The notes: generated by a model not told the origin, from the letters alone. A stretch of DNA of 64,000 bases from Kibdelosporangium philippinense (GCF_021390435.2 NZ_JAJVCN010000004.1:600501-664500), one strand, 5' to 3'. Shown: positions 33,808 through 42,690, counted from the first letter of the stretch. Program-made: numbers and translations.

Positions 33808-35233
33808 TCTTCATGGTTCCTGGAGCGATTGGTGCTGGTAGTGGGCTTGCTGGGCTCGGTATTGGTGTCGCCTGCGCCAGTGTGAGCAGTGCAGGACGTG
33901 CCGGATGTCTGTGGCCGGAGTGAGCACCAGTGCGTTGTAGAGATGGCGGATTTCGTTGAGTGTCAACGGAATCAGCCCGTCCGCAGCGGGTCTGGCGCGG
34001 GCGGTGACCGTCACGATCGCGAGGAAGACGTGGGCGAGCAGCACCAGGGTTGTCCAGCGATACCAAGATGTCCACGTGCGGACTTGGTGTTCGTCCAGAC
34101 CGGTTTGGCCTTTGCCGGTTTGGAAGGACTCCTCGACGGTCCATCGGCGCCCGGCCACCCGCACCAGCGTGGCCAGCGGCACCCTTTCGGGCGCGTAGCA
34201 GCGGTAGAAGGCACGTTCGCCGGTGCGGCGGTTGCGCCGGACCAGCAGCCACCGATGCCCGGCGGGCTCGTCATCACCGCTGGTGAGACTGATCCAGGCC
34301 CAGTCGTAGAACCGGTGTCCTTTCACGCCTTTGCCCGCGGACAGTCGCTGCCAGGCACGTTTCGGTAGCCGCGCGAGCAGTTCATCGGCCCGATAGGTGC
34401 CCGTGGCGGTGCTGACCCGGTGGTCGCAGGCCACCGCGAGCACGTACCCGACCCGCCGTTTCTCCAGATCGCCACGCAGCGTCGGATTGCTGCCGTAGAC
34501 CTCGTCCGCGGCGACCCACCCGGCGGGCACACCACCGTCGAGGGCACGCAGAATCATGCGCGAGGCCAGCGCGGGCTTGGTCGCGAACCCGGTGTCCTCA
34601 GGGACCCCGGCCGCCGCGCACCGATCAGGATCACCGGTCCAGGAGCGCGGCAGGTACAGCTCACGGTCGATCAGTGTGTGCCCGACCTTGGTGGTATAGG
34701 TCAGAAACACCCCGACCTGGGCGTTCTCGATCCGCCCGGCGGTACCGGTGTATTGGCGCTGGGTCGCGACCGTGCACGTCCCTTTCTTGACGTCGCCGGT
34801 CTCGTCCACGACCAGCATCGCGTCGGTGTCACCGAGATATTCCACCGCGGCATCCCGCACGTCGTCGCGCACCTCATCGGCATCCCACACCGCCCGCGAC
34901 AGCAGGTGCTGCATCCCGTCCGGCGTCGCGTCCCCGGCGTGCTCGGCGATCGTCCAGCAGTTCTTGCGCGGCAGGTCGGCCAGCAGCCCCTCCACGAACG
35001 CTCGTGCTCGCCGGCGCGGTTCCACCCGCTTAAACCGCTTCGCCACCCGAGCCATCAGCCCGTCGAACTTCTCCCGCCAGCCAACGGGATCCACACCCTC
35101 AACGGGGTTTACGATGGCGCCCGCGGCCACCACACGATCTTGAGTTGTCCACACAACTGCTCATGATCAACTGGTGGCCGCGTCCGTATTCAGGGACCCT
35201 CACCAGCCAAGATCACGAAGTCCGGCTGCCGTA
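33787..35233. mobile_element. IS701-family element, copy A
   Basis: 1447 bp with imperfect terminal repeats of about 23 bp: TACTCCAGTCGTAGATCGTG at the left, TACGGCAGCCGGACTTCGTG on the complement at the right. Flanks are CTAC and CTAG, which do not match each other. This is explained by inversion against copy B. Confidence 0.85.
33811..35154 (-). CDS. IS701-family transposase (copy A)
   Basis: A 447-residue DDE transposase with an IS701-type N-terminal domain (NCWTIAEHAGDATPDGMQHLLSRAVWD). MLVVDETGDVKKG carries the first Asp, VAADEVYGSN the second, and WTVEESFQTGKGQTGLDEHQ the Glu. It starts at a GTG. The product is roughly two-thirds identical to copy B at 41179, so the two are related but not recent duplicates. 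Confidence 0.93.
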   Translation of the reverse strand: MWTTQDRVVAAGAIVNPVEGVDPVGWREKFDGLMARVAKRFKRVEPRRRARAFVEGLLADLPRKNCWTIAEHAGDATPDGMQHLLSRAVWDADEVRDDVRDAAVEYLGDTDAMLVVDETGDVKKGTCTVATQRQYTGTAGRIENAQVGVFLTYTTKVGHTLIDRELYLPRSWTGDPDRCAAAGVPEDTGFATKPALASRMILRALDGGVPAGWVAADEVYGSNPTLRGDLEKRRVGYVLAVACDHRVSTATGTYRADELLARLPKRAWQRLSAGKGVKGHRFYDWAWISLTSGDDEPAGHRWLLVRRNRRTGERAFYRCYAPERVPLATLVRVAGRRWTVEESFQTGKGQTGLDEHQVRTWTSWYRWTTLVLLAHVFLAIVTVTARARPAADGLIPLTLNEIRHLYNALVLTPATDIRHVLHCSHWRRRHQYRAQQAHYQHQSLQEP

Positions 35234-35242
35234 CTAGTTGAT

Positions 35243-36571
35243 CTAGTGTCCTGCGTCAGAAATTCGCCTGCAAAATCGGGCGAGTGATTCGAGGATCTCT
35301 TCGGCGGTCTTGGTCCAGAGGAACGGTCGTGGGTGGGTGTTCCAGTTCGCGATCCAGGCGTGGACGTCTTTTTCCAGTGCCTGAACGCTTTTGTGGACAC
35401 CGCGGCGGATCATCTGGTCGGTGAGGAACCCGAACCAGCGCTCGACCTGGTTGATCCAGGACGATCCGGTGGGTGTGAAGTGCATGTGGAACCGGGGATG
35501 TTTGGCCAGCCAGGCTTTGATCGCGGGTGTCTTGTGGGTGCCGTAGTTGTCACACACCAGATGCACGTCCAGCCCGGCGGGCACGGTCTTGTCGATCGTG
35601 GTCAAGAACTTGCGGAACTCGACTGCCCGGTGCTGGCGGTGCAGTTCGCTGATCACGGTCCCATCGGTGATGTCGAAGGCAGCGAACAGGCTGGTGATGC
35701 CGTTGCGGTGATAGTCGTGCGTGCGTCGCTCGGGCATACCCGGCATCATCGGCAACACGGGCTGAGAGCGGTCCAAGGCCTGGATCTGGGACTTCTCATC
35801 GACACACAACACCACCGCCCGCTCGGGCGGATTGTGATACAGGCCAACAACATCCACGACTTTCTCGATGAACAACGGATCGGTCGAAAGCTTGAACGTG
35901 TCCGCCCGATGTGGTTTCAGCCCGAAATCACGCCAGATCCGCCCGATCGTGGACTTGCTCAACCCCGACTTCTCCGCCATCGACGTGCGCGACCAGTGCG
36001 TGGCATTACGCGGCGTCTGCTCCAGCGTCGCCACGATCACCTCTTCCACCTGATCAACGGTGATCGACGGTGGCCTGCCTGGACGCTCCTCATCGACCAA
36101 CCCCTCCAGGCGCCGCTCGAGAAACCGACGACGCCATTTGGTCACGGTGGTCGGATTCACTCGCAGATCCTCAGCGATCCGCTTGTGGGACAAGCCATCC
36201 GCGCATCCCAACACAATCTTGCAGCGCAGTGCCAGCACCTGCGACGACGTCGCTCGCCGCGCCCACCGCTGCAGCGTTTCCCGCTCTTCCTCATCGAGCA
36301 CCAGCTCAGCCTTCGGCCGACCACCGCGCCCACCGTCGGCAAGCCCGGCCAACCGCTGCGCGGCAAACTTTCGGCGCCATGTGGACACTGTCTTCTCGGT
36401 GACACCCACTGCCCGCGCGGCAGCCACGTTCGACATACCCTCCGCGCACGCCAGGACAATCCGAGCCCGCTCACCCGAACGTCGATCCGCCGAACCCGCA
36501 CGACGCAACAGCTCAGCGCGTTCAGTCTCCGACAGCGCGATCCCCACAGCAGAAGGTCCTCTGTGCGACAT
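35243..36571 (-). CDS. IS630-family transposase
   Basis: A 442-residue transposase. N-terminal paired HTH ([20 protein letters not shown] and [20 protein letters not shown]), then the DDE core: [30 protein letters not shown] and [14 protein letters not shown] with the Glu. The stop codon TAG is completed by the TA target site at the element edge. Confidence 0.94.
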   Translation of the reverse strand: MSHRGPSAVGIALSETERAELLRRAGSADRRSGERARIVLACAEGMSNVAAARAVGVTEKTVSTWRRKFAAQRLAGLADGGRGGRPKAELVLDEEERETLQRWARRATSSQVLALRCKIVLGCADGLSHKRIAEDLRVNPTTVTKWRRRFLERRLEGLVDEERPGRPPSITVDQVEEVIVATLEQTPRNATHWSRTSMAEKSGLSKSTIGRIWRDFGLKPHRADTFKLSTDPLFIEKVVDVVGLYHNPPERAVVLCVDEKSQIQALDRSQPVLPMMPGMPERRTHDYHRNGITSLFAAFDITDGTVISELHRQHRAVEFRKFLTTIDKTVPAGLDVHLVCDNYGTHKTPAIKAWLAKHPRFHMHFTPTGSSWINQVERWFGFLTDQMIRRGVHKSVQALEKDVHAWIANWNTHPRPFLWTKTAEEILESLARFCRRISDAGH

Positions 36572-36617
36572 GCCCGAACGGTAACAACTAATCCTTAGAA
36601 TTTCAGACGCGACACAC
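35246..36617. mobile_element. IS630-family element
   Basis: 1372 bp with terminal repeats GTGTCCTGCGTCAGAAATTC (left) and GTGTGTCGCGTCTGAAATTC (complement of right), flanked by TA on both sides (35244-35245, 36618-36619), the family's target duplication. It entered 6 bp from the CTAG that flanks IS701 copy A. Confidence 0.9.
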
Positions 36618-36619
36618 TA

Positions 36620-37123
36620 GCTAGGTCATCGACATGTTGTCCGTGTCCGGTCCGACATCGCAGACGGCCGAGCGTAGAGAAACCCGTGCGCACTGGGCCA
36701 CAACCATCAGAGCTGGCAAAGGTTCGCCGGGTATCTGAGGGGCGCTCATCGAACAACCTGCGGGCTGAACTTCACGCGCGGCGCGGACAGCATCCCCGGT
36801 ACGCCGTCGTCATTCGATGAAGTGGTCATGAGCTCCAGCCGATGTTTCGTCAGACGCATATGTGGGTTCCGCGCGAACATGAGCAGTCTTGGCGGCGTGA
36901 GGTGGTGTTTCCACGCGACGTGACCACTCGGTGCGCAGTTGATGTCCGGGGTAGTTGATCACCTTGGTGCAACGTTCAAGCTCGTTCCAGTCCTCCGCGC
37001 GGCCGTCGGCTGTCGCATACCGTCGCGGGCGGACTCGGCCGAATCTCCGGCGATCCGCAGTTCGTACCGGTAGCGTGGCCGCTGCACACCATTCGTAGCC
37101 ATACGAAGACCTGGGGAACCCGA
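36620..37123. other. No gene recognised
   Basis: About 500 bp after the IS630 element with no convincing reading frame, repeat or RNA gene. The last 40 bp must contain the promoter and ribosome site of the next gene. Confidence 0.5.
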
Positions 37124-37744
37124 ATGAGTAAGCAGGCCGTCACCTACGTGCAGCGGCTGGGCATTACTGACCAGCGGGCCGAGCAGGTGTTCCTGCTGCT
37201 AGCCGAGCGTACCAAGATCATGAGCGGCCCGTGGGGTTCGGATCTGCCCGAGGTCATGGGGCTCGAAGTCGGCCCCGCTGACATCCCCGTGCTCGCTGCC
37301 CAGATCGGCCTCGACCCGGAAGGATTCCGCGCCCAGTTGCGGAGCCTGAGGCAGCATGTGCGGATGGATGTCCTGGAGCATGACGACGGCGTGTGGGAGA
37401 TCGTCTACGGGCCTTCGTACACCGACCGCCAGCTCCCAGCCCCTCTGCCCCCAGTCATCGCCGAGGGCAACGTCGGCGGGCTGAACGCCTTCTCAGTGCC
37501 GGGCTGGGACCACTTCAGCACCTGGGGTTACGAGGACCATCTCGGCCACTACTACGCGCAGCTCTACCACAACAGCGACAACCGCGATGCCGCGCCCCGG
37601 ATCTGGATCATGCCGCCCAAGTACATGGTGCGGACGATCGACGAGCTGGCCCAGGCCATCGCGGAGGCCCTCGCGCCGTACGAACGCGTCCCGATGCCGG
37701 CCGTGGTCATCAGGATGTATCTGACCAAGCCCCATACCCGCTGA
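37124..37744 (+). CDS. Hypothetical protein, 206 residues
   Basis: A soluble protein starting MSKQAVTYVQRLGITDQRAEQ after GGGGAAC. The N-terminal half is helical (LPEVMGLEVGPADIPVLAAQIGL); the C-terminal half is mixed alpha/beta and rich in aromatics (FSTWGYEDHLGHYYAQLYHNS). No signal peptide or membrane segment, no family recognised. It stands alone in the former right flank of the Tn7-like element. Confidence 0.75.
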   Translation: MSKQAVTYVQRLGITDQRAEQVFLLLAERTKIMSGPWGSDLPEVMGLEVGPADIPVLAAQIGLDPEGFRAQLRSLRQHVRMDVLEHDDGVWEIVYGPSYTDRQLPAPLPPVIAEGNVGGLNAFSVPGWDHFSTWGYEDHLGHYYAQLYHNSDNRDAAPRIWIMPPKYMVRTIDELAQAIAEALAPYERVPMPAVVIRMYLTKPHTR

Positions 37745-37875
37745 ACCAGTAGGAGCCACTGCGCAAACAGGCGGAGCAAGCCGCCATTGGAACTTCAACG
37801 GACCCTGCTGACCAACGGGTTTCGGTGACGAACCTTGGACGATGACACCGCGCATTTCGTGGCGAATCCCGTGCC

Positions 37876-38118
37876 GGCGCGGACTACGCGATCACCCAGA
37901 TGCTGTTCGACGCCGACGACTACTTGCGGCTACGGGATCGGGTCGTGGCGGCGGGCTGTGACACGCCGATCATCCCCGCGCTGATGCCGGTCACCACAAC
38001 GTGAACCATCGCCCGCTCTGAACAGCTGTCCGGCGCGCCGTTTCCGCCGCACCTAGCCAACCAGTTCGCCGCCGTCGCCGGGTCCTTGGGCATCGGGACG
38101 CCCGCTCCCGAACCCGAC
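37876..38118 (+). pseudogene. metF: Methylenetetrahydrofolate reductase (metF) fragment
   Basis: The frame reads [20 protein letters not shown], then [21 protein letters not shown], an in-frame TGA, then TIARSEQLSGAPFPPHLANQ. This is the C-terminal half of a MetF-type enzyme (ITQ-FFD ... PIIPGIMPVT ... LSGAPFP in intact proteins). No N-terminal part is present nearby. It is a dead fragment with a nonsense codon, and the rest has drifted. Confidence 0.75.
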
Positions 38119-38193
38119 ACCGCCGAAGGGAAGATCATTCATGCGATGCCCTCGGAGTCGGTGTTCGCCACACCTTCTCCCGCTGCGCCGGCC

Positions 38194-39147
38194 TCAGCTG
38201 GTGGCGGCCGAAGCATCACCGGCTAAGTCCGATCCATCGGTTTCATCCTCCATGATGGGGATACCGGCACGATGCTTGTATAGCTGGGTCGCGGTACAGG
38301 CAAGGGACACGGTGGCATCGAGATCCTCACGCAGAACCTTCAAGTTGCATTCCAGCACCAGAAGGCCTGCCTCGTCCGGGTGCTCAGAAACGTGGACGCG
38401 ATCGAAGACGCCCTGTACCCGACCGTGCGCAATCGAACTCTGATCACTGTACATCCACTGGTAGATGTGCCGAGGAATGGAGATCGGTGTTTCAGATTTC
38501 CATTCCGGAGCATTCAGTGCGGTCTCGACCTCGCTGATGATTTCGTGGATCGTGAGTTTGGGCGGAAGTCTGCCAGTGGGGACTCGCAACTCGTCCTTGA
38601 TGTCGTCGCAATAGTCCTTCAACTGCTGCACGATGGTATCTGCCCCATGCGCCAGTTCTTCGCGTACATCACTGTCCTGGTTTACCTCTTCCAGGAAGGG
38701 GTATCGGCGCTCGGCAATGTAGTTGCGCCGGGTCGTGTACCGCTTGCGCTGCTGATCAGCCTCTTCCATACAGACTCGCGCGAGGTTGCGCATTCGCTGG
38801 TCATGATCATTGGATGCCAGCAACCAGATGATGCGCCAAAGGTTCTCGTTGGCCGATCGCAGCAAAGTGAACCCCGCGGCATGCGGGCGCTCCGAGTTGC
38901 GCACATCCTGGTTGAGTCGGCGAAAGGCGTTGAGATGATCGGCAGCCATGTAGAAAGCGCCGTAAACCGGCGAGGCGAGTGCAACCCCATGCGCGCTGGA
39001 TCGCTTGACGTCCAACTCGCTGCCGGGCCTGGGTTCCGGGAATCTCGAAAACCAGGCATGAAACGCATGGACCCTTTCGAGGAGATCTCTGAAGATTTCC
39101 TCCTCTGCCAGCAACTCATCGTTCACTCGCTGAGTGTAACTACTCAC
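38194..39147 (-). CDS. Helical protein of unknown function (DUF5677-like)
   Basis: A 317-residue, mostly alpha-helical protein. GVALASPVYGAFYMAADHLNAFRRL, LLRSANENLWRIIWLLAS and SSIAHGRVQGVFDRV resemble DUF5677-type proteins often found near mobile elements; the assignment is tentative. It starts at a GTG, with a second GTG nine codons later as an alternative. In the order before the inversion it lay just outside the right end of the Tn7-like element. Confidence 0.65.
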   Translation of the reverse strand: MSSYTQRVNDELLAEEEIFRDLLERVHAFHAWFSRFPEPRPGSELDVKRSSAHGVALASPVYGAFYMAADHLNAFRRLNQDVRNSERPHAAGFTLLRSANENLWRIIWLLASNDHDQRMRNLARVCMEEADQQRKRYTTRRNYIAERRYPFLEEVNQDSDVREELAHGADTIVQQLKDYCDDIKDELRVPTGRLPPKLTIHEIISEVETALNAPEWKSETPISIPRHIYQWMYSDQSSIAHGRVQGVFDRVHVSEHPDEAGLLVLECNLKVLREDLDATVSLACTATQLYKHRAGIPIMEDETDGSDLAGDASAATS

Positions 39148-39380
39148 GCAACGCTATATCTCCGAGGATCAGGACCGTTGGTCGGTGGTCGACGCCAGCG
39201 GTGCAATCGTCTCCTCCAGCATCGGTGCACGGCACCCTTTAGATCAACCCGTCAGACAATCAATCCTGTCCATTCCGCTATAAAACGGTCGATGTGCAAC
39301 TTCCGCGCGGTACCTGATCAAGTGGTCACGTCGTGGTCATCTGGCCACGGAACTGGTCATCTGTGTGCGGAAGCTACAGC

Positions 39381-39385
39381 ATAAG
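39381..39385. repeat. ATAAG: inverted target duplication of the Tn7-like element
   Basis: ATAAG is the complement of the CTTAT at the left end (17524-17528) and lies directly outside a TGT terminus. It fits a 5-bp duplication only if this segment has been inverted. Confidence 0.78.
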
Positions 39386-39450
39386 TGTAGGTTCCTAGGT
39401 TTTTCTTCATTTGATCTTCGATTCCGCAGGCACGATGCTGGTTTTCTCAT
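39386..39450. repeat. Far (right) end of the Tn7-like transposon, inverted
   Basis: Starts TGTAGGTTCCTAGGTTTTTC and shares the terminal pattern TGTAGGTTCC-A-GTTT-CTTCATTT with the left end at 17529, in the same orientation rather than inverted. CTGGTTTTC recurs near 39437. After undoing the IS701-IS701 inversion it points correctly. Confidence 0.78.
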
Positions 39451-39696
39451 CTAGTTTACATTGGTGCCGTTTCAACGGTTTTTCGTTTTCCTCGCAGATA
39501 TCTGGCGTGTGGCGTCGACGGGTCCGTGTGGGTGAATGTGGACGCTCGGCTATCCGCTCCGGTCCTGGCGCTAGGTTCACTCTGTCGAGGGAACTCTGTT
39601 GTGCTCCCGTGGGTCCGTTCGTTCCTGACCGTGGGGCATGTGAAGGTGGCCGTCATGCATCCACGGTGTGTGATGACGGCGCTGTATGGGTAAGGT

Positions 39697-39957
39697 TTGT
39701 TGACTGTGCCCGAAGTGAGGGCGCGCGTTGAGGCCATCCAGTCGATGGTGGACAGCGGGGTTTGCCTTCGGTGCGGTGATTGTTTGCCCGAGTGGCCGGA
39801 CATCTCTCACACGATCGGTGACGCGTGTCTGCCGATCTGCACCCCCTGTGGGAACAATGAAGCGCTTGAGCAGGTCCACAATGGCGGGTTTGTAGGACCG
39901 GTTGCGGAGTGGCCGACGTTGCCCGCGCCGCCGCGACGGAGCCGTTTGAGACTGTGA
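39697..39957 (+). CDS. Small Cys-rich hypothetical protein (transposon cargo)
   Basis: Up to 86 residues from a TTG at 39697, or from a GTG at 39706. Two Cys pairs (VCLRCGDC ... ICTPCGNN) suggest a zinc-binding knuckle. No family recognised. It lies between the transposon end and the hairpin at 40064, in DNA of lower GC than its surroundings. Confidence 0.45.
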   Translation: MLTVPEVRARVEAIQSMVDSGVCLRCGDCLPEWPDISHTIGDACLPICTPCGNNEALEQVHNGGFVGPVAEWPTLPAPPRRSRLRL

Positions 39958-40063
39958 GCTGTACGAGTCTGTGTTGCTTGGTCTTCACGTGTGTGGAGAT
40001 TCGGCGTGTGTTGTGTTCCACGAACGCGATCGAGGACAGCAAGCCCTGTAGTAAACTAATAAC

Positions 40064-40129
40064 GCAACGACCCCGCTTGTAAGTTGTCTTCTGTGAGGGA
40101 AAACAATCTTACTCGACCGGGGTCGTTGC
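40064..40129. repeat. 66-nt inverted repeat (hairpin or small mobile relic)
   Basis: GCAACGACCCCG (40064-40075) and CGGGGTCGTTGC (40118-40129) are perfect 12-bp arms. Inner arms GTAAGTTGT / ACAATCTTAC extend the stem. It could be a bidirectional terminator between converging genes or an IS terminal pair left after loss of the interior. Confidence 0.6.
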
Positions 40130-40224
40130 CCTATTTTGAGGCGATCAAGTCGTCAGAATAACGCTCCATGTAAGTGGCTCGCCTTACTGGCTTATTCGCG
40201 GACACGAGCCCATGGTCGCGTCAT

Positions 40225-40614
40225 TCAGAAGCATGTATTGACCGATGAAGCCGCGTCGTTGTACCTCCCCATGTCCTTGATGGAAGTTCCACGGCCGAGG
40301 CGGGCGATCATCATGCCGTGGAAGTTTGTGTCCTTCCACAGACAAACGAAGTGATCGGTTGGAATAGATGATCCCTTGTAGTAGACAGACGAGATTTTCT
40401 CGTTCATCCCGTGCTTGGCCAAGTCCGGGATTTGGAGTGTGTTCGTATACATTCCGCCACCCTTGTAATTGGCGTCGACGTACAGACATAGGTCCCTGCC
40501 GCATTTCCACGGAGCGGCGGCGGCAGCCGGTGCCGCGACTGCAGTCATTCCCGTTAGTGTTACCACGGCAGCAGTTATAAACTTGCCGATGCGACGATTC
40601 CGATTTCGCAACAC
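40225..40614 (-). CDS. Secreted peptidase-inhibitor-like protein (family I36 type)
   Basis: A 129-residue protein from a GTG after AGGAGACC. The signal peptide is clear: RNRNRR, the hydrophobic ITAAVVTLTGMTAVA, then APAAAAAPWKC as cleavage site. The mature part has a beta/gamma-crystallin-like pattern (CLYVDANYKGGGMYTNT ... VCLWKDTNFHGMMIARLGRG) and four Cys, as in Streptomyces metalloprotease inhibitors. It is cargo of the Tn7-like element and was co-directional with tniQ before the inversion. Confidence 0.75.
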   Translation of the reverse strand: MLRNRNRRIGKFITAAVVTLTGMTAVAAPAAAAAPWKCGRDLCLYVDANYKGGGMYTNTLQIPDLAKHGMNEKISSVYYKGSSIPTDHFVCLWKDTNFHGMMIARLGRGTSIKDMGRYNDAASSVNTCF

Positions 40615-40753
40615 GGTCTCCTAGCGATGGTCGGTAAAGCGTGAAAAGCTAAACACCAGTGACACTTTAAGGGAGGTGCTGCTCGACAACCAGGAGGTGA
40701 TTGCCTTGTTGGCGTAAGCGCGCCAACAAGCGTGTGGTGCTCTCCACACGATC

Positions 40754-41018
40754 TCAAGGTTGTCCTGTCATGATCAAGGGTGCTGGTCGTGGGCGGTTGA
40801 GCGGTGCTGCTTGCCGTGCGATGTGGTCGATCAGCTGGTCATGGCCAGGTTGCGCATCTGCGCCACACCGCAGGTGGCGTACCAGAACGCGTTGGGCGTG
40901 CGTTGGGTTGAGGATCAGTACGTGGTCGAGGATTTCGCGGCGTAGTGTGCCGATGACTCGTTCGCAGTGGGCGTTTGCTTCGGGGTGCTTGTGGTGGTCT
41001 TGAGGATTTTGATGTTGT
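40754..41018 (-). pseudogene. Integrase-core (rve) transposase, 3' remnant
   Basis: The frame reads HPEANAHCERVIGTLRREIL, then DHVLILNPTHAQRVLVRH, the Glu-containing end of an rve-type transposase, after which it degrades. It has no start and no ends; it lies directly after the stop of the tniQ 3' fragment. A relic of an older insertion in the transposon cargo. Confidence 0.7.
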
Positions 41019-41106
41019 TCATGGGTTCGACATTGCTTTCTGCTCGTGGAATTTGTGGTGGATTTCGTGAAGTGCCGCGCGGTGTCCTTCGGGTGTGAGG
41101 TTGTAG
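41019..41106 (-). pseudogene. tniQ: Missing 3' end of tniQ (PadR-like domain tail)
   Basis: On the minus strand, starting at the CTAC next to IS701 copy B, the frame reads YNLTPEGHRAALHEIHHKF and ends EQKAMSNP-stop. Intact PadR-like domains have exactly this ...YYxLTPEG... continuation after GRRR-YY. Joined to tniQ at 33786 it gives RRTYYNLTPEGHRA in frame. It is 7 kb from the rest of the gene and reversed. Confidence 0.88.
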
Positions 41107-42534
41107 TACTCCAGCTGTAGTTCGTGATGTTGCTGGAGGGACCCGGTGACATGGGTGCGGCCACCACGTTGATCATGATTGTTTGTGAAGACATACCAAG
41201 ATCGCGTGGTGGCCGCAGCCGCTAGCGTAGACCTGCGGATCGTGCAGGCGAGTGTGGGGCGGTTGCTGGACCAGGTCGCGGGCCGGTTCTGCCGGGTCGA
41301 GTCCCGCCGTCGTGCGGCTCGGTTCGTGACGGGATTGCTGGCGGAGTTGCCGGACAAGAACTGTTGGACCATCGCCGAGCATGTCGGTGACGCGTCGCCG
41401 GCGGGGATGCAGCATTTGCTGTCGCGGGCGGTGTGGGATGCCGATGGTGTCCGCGACGACGTTCGGGACCATGTTTTGGAGGCGTTGGCTGATCCCGGGG
41501 CGATCCTGGTGGTCGACGAGACCGGGGATCTGAAGAAGGGCACCGAATCGGTCGGGGTGCAACGCCAATACACCGGGACCGCGGGCCGTATCGAGAACTG
41601 TCAGATGTCGGTGTTCCTGGTCTACGCGAGCGACGCTGGGCACGCGCTGATCGACCGGGAGTTGTATCTGCCCGCCTCATGGGCCGCCGATCCCGCCCGG
41701 CGGGCCGGGGCCGGGGTGCCCGAGGACACGGCCTTTGCCACGAAATCGGTGCTGGCCCGAGAGATGATCACCCGGGCGATCGATGCGGGGACGCCGACGC
41801 GGTGGGCAACCGGGGACGAGGCCTACGGCAAAGACGGTCAGCTGAGGGCCTTTCTTGAACAGCAAGGGTTGGGTTATGTGTTGGCGGTGGCCTGTGATCA
41901 CCAGATCACCGCTGGGCGGGTCAAGATCCGCATCGACCAGATCGCCGCGAACCTTCCCGACGCGGTATGGCAACGCCTGTCGGCCGGACCGGGCGCGAAA
42001 GGACACCGCTACTACGACTGGGCATGGATCGACCTCAACACCGAGCACCACGATCAGCCGGGGCATCGGTGGATGCTGATCCGCCGCAACCGCCGCACTC
42101 GCGAGCTGGCGTTTTACCGCTGCTACGCACCCACCCGGGTCCGGCTGGGCGAGTTGGTGCGGGTGGCCGGACGCCGCTGGAGCATCGAGGAATCCTTCCA
42201 GACCGCCAAGGGACAAGTCGGCCTGGACCAGCACCAAGTCCGTACCTGGATCTCCTGGTACCGGTGGACCACCCTGGCCGTGCTCGCCCACGCCTTCCTC
42301 GCCGTGAGCACTGCCCTGACCCGCGCCGCTGCCACTGTCGAGGGCCTGATCCCGTTGACACTCAACGAAATCAGGCGCCTCTACATCAGACTCGTTGTCG
42401 AACCAGCCCGCGCCGCCGTGGACACCGAGGCCTGGTCCCGCTGGCGACGAGAACACCAATACCGAGCCCAACAAGCCCATTACCAGCGAAAATCCGATCA
42501 CGAACCCGCATGATCACGATCTACAGCTGGAGTA
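41107..42534. mobile_element. IS701-family element, copy B
   Basis: 1428 bp with good terminal repeats (TACTCCAGCTGTAGTTCGTG left, TACTCCAGCTGTAGATCGTG on the complement at right). Flanks are GTAG (41103-41106) and CTAG (42535-42538), again mismatched within the copy but matching those of copy A crosswise. It is inverted relative to copy A. Confidence 0.87.
41179..42513 (+). CDS. IS701-family transposase (copy B)
   Basis: A 444-residue DDE transposase with the same motifs as copy A: NCWTIAEHVGDASPAGMQHL, ILVVDETGDLKKG, ATGDEAYGKDG and WSIEESFQTAKGQVGLDQHQ. Start is a TTG at 41179 or a GTG at 41185. Full length. Confidence 0.93.
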   Translation: MFVKTYQDRVVAAAASVDLRIVQASVGRLLDQVAGRFCRVESRRRAARFVTGLLAELPDKNCWTIAEHVGDASPAGMQHLLSRAVWDADGVRDDVRDHVLEALADPGAILVVDETGDLKKGTESVGVQRQYTGTAGRIENCQMSVFLVYASDAGHALIDRELYLPASWAADPARRAGAGVPEDTAFATKSVLAREMITRAIDAGTPTRWATGDEAYGKDGQLRAFLEQQGLGYVLAVACDHQITAGRVKIRIDQIAANLPDAVWQRLSAGPGAKGHRYYDWAWIDLNTEHHDQPGHRWMLIRRNRRTRELAFYRCYAPTRVRLGELVRVAGRRWSIEESFQTAKGQVGLDQHQVRTWISWYRWTTLAVLAHAFLAVSTALTRAAATVEGLIPLTLNEIRRLYIRLVVEPARAAVDTEAWSRWRREHQYRAQQAHYQRKSDHEPA

Positions 42535-42559
42535 CTAGATGGCTGCGGTTCCAGGCCAA

Positions 42560-42690
42560 TTTCCTCGCGAGTCCTGACCAATCCGGCCTCCAGCAGTTCC
42601 CCGATACCGGCCAGCGGTCGTCAACCCCGGGCCAGTGGCTGACACGTAGCCAACGGTTTTGGTACGCAAGCAGCATCTCAACATCGGTGG
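42560..42690 (-). pseudogene. Fragment related to the protein encoded at 45330-45869
   Basis: On the minus strand the frame reads TDVEMLLAYQNRWLRVSHW, then PGVDDRWPV, closely matching VDVEMLRACQGRWQRVGQW...LDDGWP in the later gene. Frames upstream are broken. It is adjacent to the right end of IS701 copy B, so the IS probably landed in a relative of that gene. The rest of 42540-43026 shows nothing recognisable. Confidence 0.6.

Noticed and set aside
17529-41106. A CRISPR-associated (CAST) transposon
   Set aside because: No cas genes, repeat-spacer array or crRNA-like sequence is visible between the ends; the large TniQ with its own DNA-binding domains indicates protein-guided targeting.
33787-42534. 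The two IS701 copies as ends of a composite transposon
   Set aside because: The outer flanks are CTAC and CTAG and do not form a duplication, while the flanks match crosswise after inversion. tniQ halves on opposite sides also favour inversion.
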